Positions 28,578-38,786 are shown, counted from the stretch's first letter. The stretch: 64,000 nucleotides of DNA from Oleispira sp036960605 (GCA_036960605.1 JBALXI010000007.1:62001-126000); one strand, 5' to 3'. Notes: a model not told the origin generated them from the letters alone. Program-made: numbers and translations.

Positions 28578-30800
28578 ATGAAAAAACATCTTATTCAGTC
28601 CGTTTTAGCAGGTGCCTTAATTGGCCTTAGCCATACGGTATTAGCCTTTAGCGGCGCACCGTCCGTTATTGCGACCGATAATACGGCCATTGCTAATCAC
28701 CAGCAGAGCTGGGAATTTAAGGCGTTGGCACACCAGAATATGTTGGATAATGCCACGCCCATGTCACAAGGCTTTAATGTTATGGGGCATAACGCCTATA
28801 ACAGTTCGGCATACAGTTCTTTGGTTCATATTGATCCTAACCACAAATTAACCATTACTGAATTACTGGATCTGGGTGTTCGTACTATTGAAATGGATTA
28901 TCACTGGGTATGGCAGACCAAAGATCTACCCGGTGGTAGCGCATTATTGATGTGTCATGCCGGAGATGATGACTTTGGTTGCAGTGGCCTTGAGCGTTAC
29001 TTAAAAGACGGTGTGAATGAGGTTAATAACTGGATTCGCAAAAACCCTAAAGAAGTCGTTGTCCTTTACTTCCAAGACGATGCGGAAGGCCATGATGCTG
29101 AGCTAGTCAGTGCCGTATCGAGTATCAATGATTTAATCTACAAACAGCCCGCTGGCGAGTGCAATAACTTCTCTAACATGGTGCAAACGACCTCTGAAGA
29201 AGATGTCTTAAAGGCCGACAAGCAAATTGTAATCATGGGCAGCAGCTGTTCTGGCCGTGGTCCTTGGACAGGATATTCTTGGAATAGCATTCATAATTGG
29301 GTATCGGGTGGTGGTCAGTCTATTTTAGACAAGTCAGAAGCCGATTGCTTAGCGGATGTTAGTAAGCAAGATGGCGCTCACCGTATTTGGGAGGATATGA
29401 CGAACCTAGGCCGTACTTTCGGTGATCCGGGTCCTAAAATTGATGCAGCTTTGGCCGCTAAAGCAGGTCGTTGCGGTATTACTGCGCTGTCATTAGATAT
29501 GATCAGTATTGGTGATTCCCGTATGAAAGCTTCTATATGGAGTTGGGCTGAGACTTTCCCAACAGGCTCTGATGCCGCCTTCGATTGTGCCTACCACGCC
29601 CCTGATGGTCTTTTCCGTGATTCAAATTGCGCCGATGATGGTTATTACGCTTGTAAAACGTCTGATGCTAAACAATGGACAGTCTCTAATACACGCGGTA
29701 CTGAAAACAGTGAAGCAGCGGGTGAAGCGGCTTGTCAGGCAACTGGTTCTCAATGGCACTTTGGCGTTCCTACCAATAGCCAGCAAAACGAATTCCTAAA
29801 AGCGGCTAAAACCGTGAGTGGGCAAGGCTATATCTGGTTGGATTACAGCGATGCTGTAGAAGAAGGTGTATGGAAAACGTCGAAGCATGAAGTGGATTAT
29901 GGTGATGGTACGGTTTCTTTAAATGCGCTTAAGTCTGGTCTGACTTATGAGTTTTACATGAAGGCGACGCGCAATAATTGTGAGCTGCAATGGCAGGGCG
30001 GTGATGAAGGAACGGGTGAGCGTAATGCCAAGTTTGATTGCATGGCAAAAGGCGATCCGATGTTCTTTTCTGCTGATAATGCACCCACAACGAACAGTGA
30101 TGGCAGTGTCAGCATTCACGGTGTGATTAAAACCCGTGCCGGTGGCCATACTTGTGGTCTTGAATGGGACGGTTCAGAGTCTGGCGGCGAACGTAATGCC
30201 AAGTTCGATTGTTCTGGCAGTGCTGATCCACTAACGATTACCAGTTATGCCAATGGTTCTACTGAACGTGTCCGTATTACGTCTGATAATAACTGTGGTT
30301 TGCAGTGGGCGGGTGGCGATGCGGACAGTGATGGCGAACGTAATGCCAAGTTCGATTGTGGTCCTGCTTGGGATGACATGACCTTGTATGGCGTTAAATT
30401 GCCTTCTGAATACCGTGAGTTGAAAGTGCTGGGCAAGTGTATTGATGTTGCTCCTAGCAATTTTAGCAACGGTGCCAATGCGTACCTTTGGGATTGTCAC
30501 GGTGCAGCTTGGCAGAAATGGTACCACGAGCCAGGTACGGGTCTGATTCGCAGCAAGCATAACCCTAACTTCTGCTTAGATAGCACTAACGGTAACGAAG
30601 ACTTCACTAACGTGAGCATCTGGACTTGTGAAAACCATCCTAATCTACAGTGGGATGTGGTGGGTGATACGATTCGACCACGTAAAAACCACGCACTAGC
30701 GTTAGATATTCTGTATGGCAGCACCGATAACGGCGCTAACCTGCAGCTATACAAGGCGGACGGTAACGCAGCCCAGCAATTCAGCTTCGGCAGTAACTAA
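28578..30800 (+). CDS. Exported PLC-like phosphodiesterase with RNAK repeats and ricin-B domain (type A, copy 1)
   Basis: A 740-residue protein with a signal peptide (cut after about Ala23, TVLA). The PLC-like barrel covers about 40-330: the putative catalytic His71 in MGHNAYNSSAY, metal-site-like IEMDYHW, and second His127 in LLMCHAGDD. Residues 331-440 are Cys-rich and resemble a C-type-lectin-like fold (YYACKTSDAKQW, VPTNSQQNE, IWLDYSDAVEEG); this is inferred. Three repeats with core ERNAKFDC start near 465, 524 and 571. The end, 612-740, is a ricin-B trefoil (GKCIDVAPSN, WQKWYHEPGTGLI, LQWDV). Such enzymes cleave phospholipid or GPI-type phosphodiesters; the substrate is unknown. The paralogue at 40191 has a different C-terminus. 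Confidence 0.85.
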   Translation: MKKHLIQSVLAGALIGLSHTVLAFSGAPSVIATDNTAIANHQQSWEFKALAHQNMLDNATPMSQGFNVMGHNAYNSSAYSSLVHIDPNHKLTITELLDLGVRTIEMDYHWVWQTKDLPGGSALLMCHAGDDDFGCSGLERYLKDGVNEVNNWIRKNPKEVVVLYFQDDAEGHDAELVSAVSSINDLIYKQPAGECNNFSNMVQTTSEEDVLKADKQIVIMGSSCSGRGPWTGYSWNSIHNWVSGGGQSILDKSEADCLADVSKQDGAHRIWEDMTNLGRTFGDPGPKIDAALAAKAGRCGITALSLDMISIGDSRMKASIWSWAETFPTGSDAAFDCAYHAPDGLFRDSNCADDGYYACKTSDAKQWTVSNTRGTENSEAAGEAACQATGSQWHFGVPTNSQQNEFLKAAKTVSGQGYIWLDYSDAVEEGVWKTSKHEVDYGDGTVSLNALKSGLTYEFYMKATRNNCELQWQGGDEGTGERNAKFDCMAKGDPMFFSADNAPTTNSDGSVSIHGVIKTRAGGHTCGLEWDGSESGGERNAKFDCSGSADPLTITSYANGSTERVRITSDNNCGLQWAGGDADSDGERNAKFDCGPAWDDMTLYGVKLPSEYRELKVLGKCIDVAPSNFSNGANAYLWDCHGAAWQKWYHEPGTGLIRSKHNPNFCLDSTNGNEDFTNVSIWTCENHPNLQWDVVGDTIRPRKNHALALDILYGSTDNGANLQLYKADGNAAQQFSFGSN

Positions 30801-30823
30801 ATCATCTTTTTTTAAACAATATT

Positions 30824-30849
30824 AAGCCGCGCATTGCGCGGCTTTTTTT
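30824..30849 (+). terminator. Terminator of PLC-like gene, copy A1
   Basis: The stem AAGCCGCGC/GCGCGGCTT with a 3-nt loop is followed by a run of seven T. Confidence 0.9.
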
Positions 30850-30892
30850 ATAAAAACCATATGATTTTCTATGGTTTAAACTAATTATTCCT

Positions 30893-32317
30893 TTATTGTT
30901 TTTCTGCTGATTTCAAATCTTTCTCGCTGGAATGATCATGGGAATCGTAGGTCATCTTAATCTCGGCACTATCCGAGCGCTTCATTAGCTTTGCCACCAA
31001 AGATACAAACTTCTTATTAGTAAATTCTCTGTGCTTAATTCGTCGTTTGATTATCCGAGTTTCATATCCTGGAATCATTTGATCCAGTGTTAATACTTTT
31101 GGACGCATGAATTTAACCAGCATAAATAGGTACTTTGGCCAAGCAGCACGCTTAGGCATGCCGGGCATACCTTCAAAAATTTCTTCGCCGTAGCTCCATT
31201 GGTTAATACCCAATAAAAATCCCTGAGATATTGGCGTAGTAACCGCCATCAATTTCGACATTATTTTAGAAGATTGACGTTCGGCCAGCAGCTGTGGGAT
31301 ACCGCTATAAAATGCTTTATTAAGGCCTTCGGTATAAACAGTTTGTCCTTCACACATCGCTAATGAATGATCGATATAGAGGCAGCATTCATCGTAGTCT
31401 TTTGGTAGCCACTCGTAATCAATACCATTGATATAAGAAATGCAGCGAGCCAGCTCGGCGCAATTTTCATAATCTTCGCGGCTGTATTTTCGGCCTAGCG
31501 AGGCGCTGTACCAAATACAATACAGTGAAAACATCATGCCGCCATTGGCGCCAACCCTCATTGAAATAGGATGGCCACGGTTCTCGAAATCGACTACATT
31601 TTCATCGGTAGATTTGATCACCTGGTTACGAATAAGCGAGTGCATTAAGCGTACGTTAACGCCAGTTTTTAGACTGGGGCTATCGCGCTGAAAAACATTG
31701 GCAGAAGATACGTCACCGACAACATAAGAGCTGGTTTCGACAAAACGGCTAAGAGAGTTAGCCACGTCTAAAAAGCGGCCCGTTGCGCCGACCATTCGAG
31801 ATACTGGCCCTAGTGTGGTAGACGTCCACATTAAACTGGTATTTGCGAGGTAATGCATGATAGGCGATAAATCTGCTAATACATCGGCCCCTTTTTGTAC
31901 TTTCTCCATATCAAACAAGTGCGGAGTTGCATCAACTTGCTTGAAAAAATCTTTCATTATTTGAGGGGCATCAGTGACGCTGTCGATACCTGCTTCAAGA
32001 GCTTGATTAAATAACTTTCGACCCTCGTTATTGGGTGTTGATTTCATCCACGTGGCTAATGTATCGCCGGTATAATCGCCTTCCCATTCAGTATCAGACC
32101 AGCGACTGAGGAGCGCTTCATAAGGTTTGAATTCTTCTGCTGAGCGCTTGATTTTATAATCTGTGCTGGCAAAAAGCATTTCACGATAGCCCGTATAAAT
32201 GGGGTTGTAGTTAGCGCTGATTTTTGGGGCTGGGCGCAGCGGAGCACCCGGTGATTGGCAGCGATAAAAATTATAAGGGTGCTGTGCTAGTTTTGAATTA
32301 ATGTTGGAGTTTTTCAT
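30893..32317 (-). CDS. MpaB/DUF2236 family oxygenase-like protein
   Basis: A 474-residue protein with DUF2236 features. The central GVNVRLMHSLIRNQ carries the conserved Arg-Leu-x-His-x-x-x-Arg motif linked to heme binding in MpaB and latex-clearing oxygenases. Further His residues lie upstream (IMHYL) and the GTTGR-like stretch is VGATGRFLDVANSLSRF. No signal peptide is seen. It is 4 nt downstream of the flavin monooxygenase gene, so both are one operon. The reaction cannot be fixed; oxidation of a terpenoid, sterol or hydrocarbon side chain would fit both enzymes. Confidence 0.75.
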   Translation of the reverse strand: MKNSNINSKLAQHPYNFYRCQSPGAPLRPAPKISANYNPIYTGYREMLFASTDYKIKRSAEEFKPYEALLSRWSDTEWEGDYTGDTLATWMKSTPNNEGRKLFNQALEAGIDSVTDAPQIMKDFFKQVDATPHLFDMEKVQKGADVLADLSPIMHYLANTSLMWTSTTLGPVSRMVGATGRFLDVANSLSRFVETSSYVVGDVSSANVFQRDSPSLKTGVNVRLMHSLIRNQVIKSTDENVVDFENRGHPISMRVGANGGMMFSLYCIWYSASLGRKYSREDYENCAELARCISYINGIDYEWLPKDYDECCLYIDHSLAMCEGQTVYTEGLNKAFYSGIPQLLAERQSSKIMSKLMAVTTPISQGFLLGINQWSYGEEIFEGMPGMPKRAAWPKYLFMLVKFMRPKVLTLDQMIPGYETRIIKRRIKHREFTNKKFVSLVAKLMKRSDSAEIKMTYDSHDHSSEKDLKSAEKQ

Positions 32318-32321
32318 ATTA

Positions 32322-33797
32322 TTATTTTTCTAATTTTGAAGGTATTAGGTGGTAGTCATTTAAATTCAATTGGCGAGTCTGACTACGATATTTAAAAGTA
32401 AAGTCAGGCCAGTTAACCGTATTTTTACCGTCTGCATTTTTATACCAGCTGATACAATTATTTTCCCATACGGTATTTCTTAATTTATTTTGTACTCGCT
32501 GATTAAACTGATCCTGAGTCTGGGGTTTAATGTTTAGGTATTTTAGCTTGTCGGTTTTCAGTATTTCTACGGCGTTCAAAATATAATGAATTTGGCTTTC
32601 TAGCATATAAACAATAGAGCTATGCCCAAGGTTGGTATTAGGTCCATAGAGCATAAAGAAATTAGGAAAATCTTTTACCGTAATCCCCAAATAGGCTTCC
32701 GCGCCTTGATACCATTCATGATTAAGCGTTTTCCCCCTAAGTCCTGTTACTTCCATTGGGGTTAAAAACTCAGTCGCCTTAAAGCCGGTGCCATAGATAA
32801 GCGTATCGGCTTCAATTTCACGACCATCTTTTAACCTAATACCTTGGCTAGTAATGGTATCGATGGATTCAGTTTCTAGAGAAACATTGGCTTGGGTAAA
32901 TGCTGGGTAGTAGTTATTGGAAATTAGCACACGCTTACAACCAATATCATAATCCGGTGTAAATTTTTTGCGTAGCTCAGGATCTTTAATTGTATTTTTC
33001 ATGTGCCGAGCGCATTTCGCTTGGCTAGCACGCATTAACTGCTGGAATTGGGTAAAGGCTAAAGCTCGGCTTTCATGAGTCAGGTAAACCCCAAGGCGGC
33101 AAATTTTTTGCCACAGGGGTGACGATTCAAAGCGTTGTTTTTCTTTGTCAGAATAAGCTCGATCAGGCTTCGGTAGAATATAAGGTGCGCTGCGTTGTAG
33201 TACGTGCAGCGTTTCAACCTCTTTAGCGATTTCAGGTACAAACTGAATCGCACTGGCCCCGGTACCTATGACAGCGACTTTTTTACCTTTTAAACTGTGT
33301 TTATGATCCCAGCGGGCAGAGTGCATTACTTTACCAGTAAAATTTTCGATTCCTTTTAAGTGTGGCATGGCAGGCTGACTTAGCTGACCGCAAGCTGAGA
33401 TGAAAATACGCGCACAGATCTGTTGGCCATTGGCTGTGGTTAATAACCAGCGACCGACTTCGGCATCAAAGACTGCAGTAACAACTTCGGTATCAAATTG
33501 AATATTATTGCTGAGTTCGTATTTACTTTCACAGTGTTTCAAATACGATTCAATTTCTGGCTGAGGGGCAAAGGCCCGGCTCCAGTCTGTTTTGGGCTCA
33601 AAAGAAAATGAATACAGCAGTGATGGAACGTCACAGGCAGCACCGGGATAACTGTTCTCACGCCAGCAGCCGCCTGAGCTTGCCCCTTTTTCTAAGATAA
33701 CAAAATCGTCATGACCCGCTTGTTTTAGCTTGATGGCCATTCCTAAACCACCAAAACCGGTGCCAATAATGGCAATGTCTTTTATGAGTGTCTGCAA
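32322..33797 (-). CDS. Flavin-containing (Baeyer-Villiger-type) monooxygenase
   Basis: A 491-residue FAD/NADPH enzyme. FAD binding is by GTGFGGLGMAIKL (residues 12-24). The Baeyer-Villiger fingerprint FxGxxxHxxxWD is present as FTGKVMHSARWD, and the NADPH site is VIGTGASAIQFVPEIA. GTGFKATEFL lies near residue 345. Such enzymes insert oxygen into ketones or oxidise heteroatoms. It is first in an operon with the MpaB-like gene and divergent from an AraC regulator (159-nt gap), a common arrangement for catabolic operons. Confidence 0.9.
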   Translation of the reverse strand: MQTLIKDIAIIGTGFGGLGMAIKLKQAGHDDFVILEKGASSGGCWRENSYPGAACDVPSLLYSFSFEPKTDWSRAFAPQPEIESYLKHCESKYELSNNIQFDTEVVTAVFDAEVGRWLLTTANGQQICARIFISACGQLSQPAMPHLKGIENFTGKVMHSARWDHKHSLKGKKVAVIGTGASAIQFVPEIAKEVETLHVLQRSAPYILPKPDRAYSDKEKQRFESSPLWQKICRLGVYLTHESRALAFTQFQQLMRASQAKCARHMKNTIKDPELRKKFTPDYDIGCKRVLISNNYYPAFTQANVSLETESIDTITSQGIRLKDGREIEADTLIYGTGFKATEFLTPMEVTGLRGKTLNHEWYQGAEAYLGITVKDFPNFFMLYGPNTNLGHSSIVYMLESQIHYILNAVEILKTDKLKYLNIKPQTQDQFNQRVQNKLRNTVWENNCISWYKNADGKNTVNWPDFTFKYRSQTRQLNLNDYHLIPSKLEK

Positions 33798-33956
33798 GCT
33801 AAGTCTCGATTTTTTTTATAAAGTAGAACGCTATTGTTCAATATTTGCTACACGAAGGGTATGGCAGGGTAGGACATTGTTATTGTGATTTTCGGTCACT
33901 CGCGGTAAGTTAACCGATAGTCATTAACTATACGACAAACGCGCTAGGCATAGGCC

Positions 33957-34970
33957 ATGAAATATTTAACCCGAAAACGCAGCACGATCAGTGTTCTATT
34001 AATGATCAATGTGGCTAAAAAGAAAGGTATCAGCCAAGAGCTATGCCTAAGTGGTACGGGTATAACGGCTGACACGTTGGCGGATAGCCAGATAGAGATT
34101 AACCCTGAACAAGAGCTAAAACTGATTGAAAATTTAGTGGATCAACAGGTTAATCAGCGACTAGGAGAATCGTTCGCGGTAGAGATAGGGGAGCATTATC
34201 ATCTTACGACGTATGGTATTTTTGGATTTGCCATTTCTACCAGCCCGAACGTACGCAGTGCGATTGAAGTTGGGCTGAGTTATTTACCACTCACCTTTGC
34301 GTTTAGCCAATTCAGAATGCGAGAAGAGGGCAGTTTAGGTTATATGGTTGTGGACGCAGACCATATCCCAGAAAAGCTTCGACGCTTTGTTGTTGAGCGT
34401 GATATGACCGCCATGCTTAGTATGCACAGAGAAATCTTTGGTCAGACGATGCCTCTTGAAGGGCTAGAGTTACAATGGAAAAATAGTGGGAATACTGAGC
34501 TGTATCTTCCTATTTATCCAAAGCTGCCTAACTACCAGCAAGATGAAAATCGAGTCATATTTAACCGATTATTATTAGATTTAGCCTTGCCGACTGCGAA
34601 TGAGCAAAGTCGAAAGATTTTATTGGCTCAATGCCAAGACCTGCTGCAAAAACGACATGCTGAAAATAGCGTCGCATTAAAGGTGCGAGATTGTATTTTG
34701 AGCCGAATTGATCAGAGCAGTGCTATGGAGTCTATTGCGAGCGAATTATGTGTATCCTTACGTACTTTGCGCCGACAATTAAATAGTGAGGGCACTTCAT
34801 TTAGAGCTTTAATGGATGAGGTCCGAGAAGCGTTAGCCATTCAACTCATTCAGGAAACAACTTTGACTATGGAGCAAATTGCTGTTCGCTTAGGCTATTC
34901 TGATACCGCTAATTTTTTTCATGCGTTTAAACGTTGGACGGGTTACCCACCAAAACACTTCCGTAGCTAA
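33957..34970 (+). CDS. AraC-family regulator divergent from monooxygenase operon
   Basis: A 337-residue regulator with an arabinose-binding-type N-terminal domain (GESFAVEIGEHYHLTTYGIFGFAI) and a C-terminal AraC DNA-binding domain (SIASELCVSLRTLRRQLNSEG; IAVRLGYSDTANFFHAFKRW). It shares a 159-nt intergenic region with the monooxygenase/MpaB operon and is the likely activator. The N-terminal half would sense a hydrophobic or amino-acid-like ligand, by analogy with OruR-type regulators. The ligand is unknown. Confidence 0.9.
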   Translation: MKYLTRKRSTISVLLMINVAKKKGISQELCLSGTGITADTLADSQIEINPEQELKLIENLVDQQVNQRLGESFAVEIGEHYHLTTYGIFGFAISTSPNVRSAIEVGLSYLPLTFAFSQFRMREEGSLGYMVVDADHIPEKLRRFVVERDMTAMLSMHREIFGQTMPLEGLELQWKNSGNTELYLPIYPKLPNYQQDENRVIFNRLLLDLALPTANEQSRKILLAQCQDLLQKRHAENSVALKVRDCILSRIDQSSAMESIASELCVSLRTLRRQLNSEGTSFRALMDEVREALAIQLIQETTLTMEQIAVRLGYSDTANFFHAFKRWTGYPPKHFRS

Positions 34971-35172
34971 CTTAAAATGAATGTGACTAATACTATTATA
35001 AGTCATAACGTCTTAGGACTAGGACGACGCATCGACCTTTGGCAATGGGCGGTATACTCAGCACTAACTGTTAAACTTCGTAAACTGTTGTCACTAAGTA
35101 TTGATATATTGAGGCTATCGAGATAAATTAATACTCTCAAACAAGCAAACATAAAACATTGGCCTTTACCCT

Positions 35173-35730
35173 ATGCAACAGCTCGAACATAGCAACATTA
35201 AGAGTGATTTATTCTGGAATTTGCAAGACGTTTCGAATAAAAGAGCGGGTCAAATTTTAATCAAAACGCTATGTAAATACATCCCCACCTATTCCTCAGG
35301 GGCTCAGCAAATATACTCAGAAGGTGAATGCCAATTCACCTCGGTCGATCGTGTTGTATTTCACCCTAATACTGCAGATTATACGAAGACTTTTAGCCGT
35401 ATTCCCGCCAAAGCGATTAGAAATACTTCAATACATTTATTTGCATCCGCTAAGCAGGGATTAACCTTTCTGCAGCAAAAATCAGGCAAGCCTACAAGCA
35501 CCTCTGCCTTATCAAGCACATTGAATCAAATCCTTAGCAACATCGATAAAAAGCAGGGATTTATCCCAATATTACAAAAATCGAATGTCCAAGATACAGC
35601 GGATAAAAGACCTTTGCTTAAACTCAGTACTCTTGATATTAAATCTTTAGAAGAAGAGTTTTCAAGTTTCGAAATATCTATGATGTTGAATGAACTTAAG
35701 AAAGGGTTCCTGGATTTAAACGCGCTTTAG
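35173..35730 (+). CDS. Hypothetical protein in the phospholipase region
   Basis: A 185-residue soluble protein that I do not recognise. It has no signal peptide or membrane segment. The middle (residues 60-110) is mixed, and the last 50 residues are predicted helical (LDIKSLEEEFSSFEISMMLNEL). It stands alone between an AraC gene and the second PLC-like gene, with 202-nt and 227-nt gaps. It may be independently expressed. No close paralogue is in the window. Confidence 0.55.
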   Translation: MQQLEHSNIKSDLFWNLQDVSNKRAGQILIKTLCKYIPTYSSGAQQIYSEGECQFTSVDRVVFHPNTADYTKTFSRIPAKAIRNTSIHLFASAKQGLTFLQQKSGKPTSTSALSSTLNQILSNIDKKQGFIPILQKSNVQDTADKRPLLKLSTLDIKSLEEEFSSFEISMMLNELKKGFLDLNAL

Positions 35731-35957
35731 CGTTAATTCCCTCCGCTGGTAATATCCCCGTTAATTATCCATACCGCATTCTCCGGAAATGACTCAACTT
35801 GAGTTTAGGTGCTAATCAGAACTGCATTATTTTGATACATTTTTTCTATTGGTAGAATGTCGCGAAATGGGCGTATCTTGTCAGGGATGGACAATGCCTT
35901 GTGTCTTTTAATTAGATAACTTGCTAACAAGCAAAATAATAATAAAAAGGCATGAAT

Positions 35958-38741
35958 ATGAAACTAACCCGTCATACCAAGCTAGCGAGCCTATTTGCAG
36001 GCCTACTAGGTTTTTCACAGCTCAGTCTATCTCATACCGATGGTGCTTATAGTCACGGCTCTGATGCAGTAGCCAATAACGTCCAGTGGATGTCTCGCTT
36101 GGCGAACAACCTACGGGTTAGCGAAATCAATCTTCCGGGCACCCACGACACCATGTCGATTGCCTCGGGGGATATTTGGCAGAACCAGACCATGTCGTTG
36201 CGTGAACAGCTGGACTCTGGTTTACGTGTCTTTGATATGCGTACTCGCCATATTGATGACAAGCTTCGTATGCACCATGGCATGATTGCTCAAGATACTT
36301 ATTTTAATGATGTGCTTAAAGACATTGATAGCTTTTTAGAAGCTAATCCAACAGAGACGGTCTTATTCCGTTTGCGCTCAGAACATACCTCTGAAAATAA
36401 TACCCGCAGCTATACCGAAACCTTAGATACGTACTTAGCCGAGAACGGCAGCAAGCGCTGGGTTCCCACCAATAGTAATCCGACGTTGAACGAAATTCGT
36501 GGCAAGTTCGTAATTCTGCAAGAATTTGGTGGTGCTAATTACGGTTTGTCTTATGGCGCTATCGACAAGCAAGACGATTATTCTATGTCGACCAACTGGG
36601 ACCTCTACGATAAGTGGAGTGCCGTTAAAGGGCATATGGAAAAATCAGAGCAGGGTAGCCGCGATACTATGTACATGAACTACCTCAGCGGTGCGGGTGG
36701 CTCTATGCCTTACTTTGTGGCCAGTGGTCACTCTAGCAATAGCACGTCAGCCCCTCGTTTATCAACGGGCTTAACCACGCCTGGCTGGAACAGCTCATAT
36801 CCTGACTTCCCGCGTACAACGTGTTTTATAGGCATTTGTACTATTTCGTTTGAAGGCACTAATACCTTAACGGCTGATTATATTGCCAATGGCCAGTCAA
36901 ACTTTGTCGGCATGGTGATGGCGGATTTCCCCGGTAAAAAGCTGATTGAAAATGTTATTAACCTGAATGATCTAAATGGCTATAGCTACAGTGAATTCAC
37001 TTGGGGAGAAGGCACCGATGCGAATGTACGCTTATGCAATGGCAGTAGCCCGTGTGTTGAAGGTGATACTTTCTCTAATGCAGTGCCAGCTGCCAAGTCT
37101 GAATTAAGTGTTGTTAGCTATAACGTACTGCGCCCATCGGCAGAGCGTATTCAAAACCAAATCCAATGGTTGAAAGGTCAGTATGGCGAACAAGGCCCAG
37201 ACGTTATTTTGCTAAGCGAAACTCAGCGTGGTGCAGCCTGTGGCGCAGGTCGTGATACCGCTCGGGAATATGCGAAAGCGTTTAATGCGTATTACGTGAA
37301 CGTTAATGAAGATGGCCCAAGCTCTAGCTGCCAAACCGGTAACTCAATAGTCTCTCGCTACCCAATGGGTAACGTCGGTATGTTGCGCTTTAATTCCCAG
37401 GAAGATCGCTGGAGTAATGATCCACAAGCAGGTCGTTCAGCGGTTTATGCTGACGTGAATGTCGGTGGTGATGTGGTGCATGTGTATTCTACCCATACTC
37501 ATCATAGTTTTGGCGCAGGCGGCGACTCTATTCGTAAAAAGCAGAACGCCGAAATGGTTCAGCACGCTGCAGGTAAGCCTTACTCTAAAATCTTAGGTGG
37601 CGATCTCAACTCGATTGGCCATGTATTCGCTGATCCGCTAGGTTTGCATGATATCTCTTTGAACCCTTATTTCGATAAAGGTTATACCGATGCTCATGAT
37701 GATCTTTGGACTCACGAACGTATTTCTGCAGAAGCAGGTTTGGTTGAAAACGATTGGACGATGATCTTAGATTTCATCTTCACCAAAGATGCGACCAGCA
37801 GTGATGCGAACTTATGTACTACAGATTATTGCCGTAATAGCGATGTGATGTCTGACCATGCTCCTGTATGGGCTAATGTGAAATTTCAGCCTAACGGTAT
37901 TGCTTTATCGGCGATGAAGATTAATGAGATGAAGGCGGGTGATCGTCTTAACTTTAAGCTAGCAACCAAGATCGGTTCTTCTACTTGTAAGATGGAGTGG
38001 GATGGTGGCTTAAGTGGTAATGAGCGTAATGCTAAATTCGATTGTGCATCGCAGGGTGATGAACTGATCTTTGTTCCAAGTGCGAGCCCTTGGGTTGATC
38101 ATAATGGCTACCAAGCAACTCGTGGTCATATTTACACTATGGGTGGGGACTGTGGCCTTGAATGGGACGGTACTCTTTCTAATGGCGAACGTAATGCTAA
38201 GTGGGATTGTAATGGTGGCAAGGATGAGTTCTATCTAACCAGTCATGCCGATGGTGGTTTAAGTAATGTCATCATCACTTCAGTGGGCGCTGCGGGTTAT
38301 GATAATGATCATTGTGGTTTGCAATGGGCTGGTGGCAGCGGTAAAGAACGTAACGCTAAGTTTGATTGTGACCCAGCGTGGGATGCGTTCAGCATGGTTG
38401 AAGTTCGCCATGATATAGGTAAGGCATCAGTCAGTGGCAGCTGGTCTAATTCTGGCGGTCGTAATGCTTATGCTGGTAACAATGCAAACTATAAACTCAC
38501 GATTGAGAATGAAGCCTCTGTAGAGATTAATCTAACCTCTAGTACGGATACTTATCTGTATTTGTTAGATGCTAACGGTTCTATCATTGCTTCAGATGAC
38601 GATGGTGGTTCTGGTTATAATTCCAAAATTGTTAAGACGTTATCGGCGGGTACTTATACTGCTGTTGTGGCAACCTATAGTTCAGGTCAATCAGGTGCGT
38701 TTGCTTTGATAACCAGTCAGGGTGGCTTGCTTCTTAAATAA
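35958..38741 (+). CDS. Exported PI-PLC-like / EEP bifunctional phosphodiesterase with RNAK repeats and PPC domain (type B, copy 1)
   Basis: About 927 residues with a signal peptide ending near LSLS. The ATG at 35958 is preferred over one 6 nt earlier because of its spacing from AAAAAGG. The PI-PLC X-type barrel (about 40-340) has LPGTHDTMSI and MHHGMIAQD with both catalytic His. A complete EEP (DNase I/sphingomyelinase fold) domain covers about 380-635: SYNVL, LLSET, STHTHH, GGDLNS, DFIF and SDHAPVWA. Three RNAK repeats follow near 675, 731 and 784. A bacterial pre-peptidase C-terminal (PPC) domain ends the protein (YLYLLDANGSIIASDDDGG). Two phosphodiesterase modules in one chain could attack lipid headgroups, or lipids and extracellular DNA; the substrate is not determined. 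Confidence 0.87.
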   Translation: MKLTRHTKLASLFAGLLGFSQLSLSHTDGAYSHGSDAVANNVQWMSRLANNLRVSEINLPGTHDTMSIASGDIWQNQTMSLREQLDSGLRVFDMRTRHIDDKLRMHHGMIAQDTYFNDVLKDIDSFLEANPTETVLFRLRSEHTSENNTRSYTETLDTYLAENGSKRWVPTNSNPTLNEIRGKFVILQEFGGANYGLSYGAIDKQDDYSMSTNWDLYDKWSAVKGHMEKSEQGSRDTMYMNYLSGAGGSMPYFVASGHSSNSTSAPRLSTGLTTPGWNSSYPDFPRTTCFIGICTISFEGTNTLTADYIANGQSNFVGMVMADFPGKKLIENVINLNDLNGYSYSEFTWGEGTDANVRLCNGSSPCVEGDTFSNAVPAAKSELSVVSYNVLRPSAERIQNQIQWLKGQYGEQGPDVILLSETQRGAACGAGRDTAREYAKAFNAYYVNVNEDGPSSSCQTGNSIVSRYPMGNVGMLRFNSQEDRWSNDPQAGRSAVYADVNVGGDVVHVYSTHTHHSFGAGGDSIRKKQNAEMVQHAAGKPYSKILGGDLNSIGHVFADPLGLHDISLNPYFDKGYTDAHDDLWTHERISAEAGLVENDWTMILDFIFTKDATSSDANLCTTDYCRNSDVMSDHAPVWANVKFQPNGIALSAMKINEMKAGDRLNFKLATKIGSSTCKMEWDGGLSGNERNAKFDCASQGDELIFVPSASPWVDHNGYQATRGHIYTMGGDCGLEWDGTLSNGERNAKWDCNGGKDEFYLTSHADGGLSNVIITSVGAAGYDNDHCGLQWAGGSGKERNAKFDCDPAWDAFSMVEVRHDIGKASVSGSWSNSGGRNAYAGNNANYKLTIENEASVEINLTSSTDTYLYLLDANGSIIASDDDGGSGYNSKIVKTLSAGTYTAVVATYSSGQSGAFALITSQGGLLLK

Positions 38742-38755
38742 GGCTTAAATTTCTG

Positions 38756-38786
38756 AGGGCGCTTCATTACGGAATCGCCCTTTTTT
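38756..38786 (+). terminator. Terminator of PLC-like gene, copy B1
   Basis: GGGCG and CGCCC with inner TTC/GAA pairing form a hairpin followed by six T. Confidence 0.75.
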
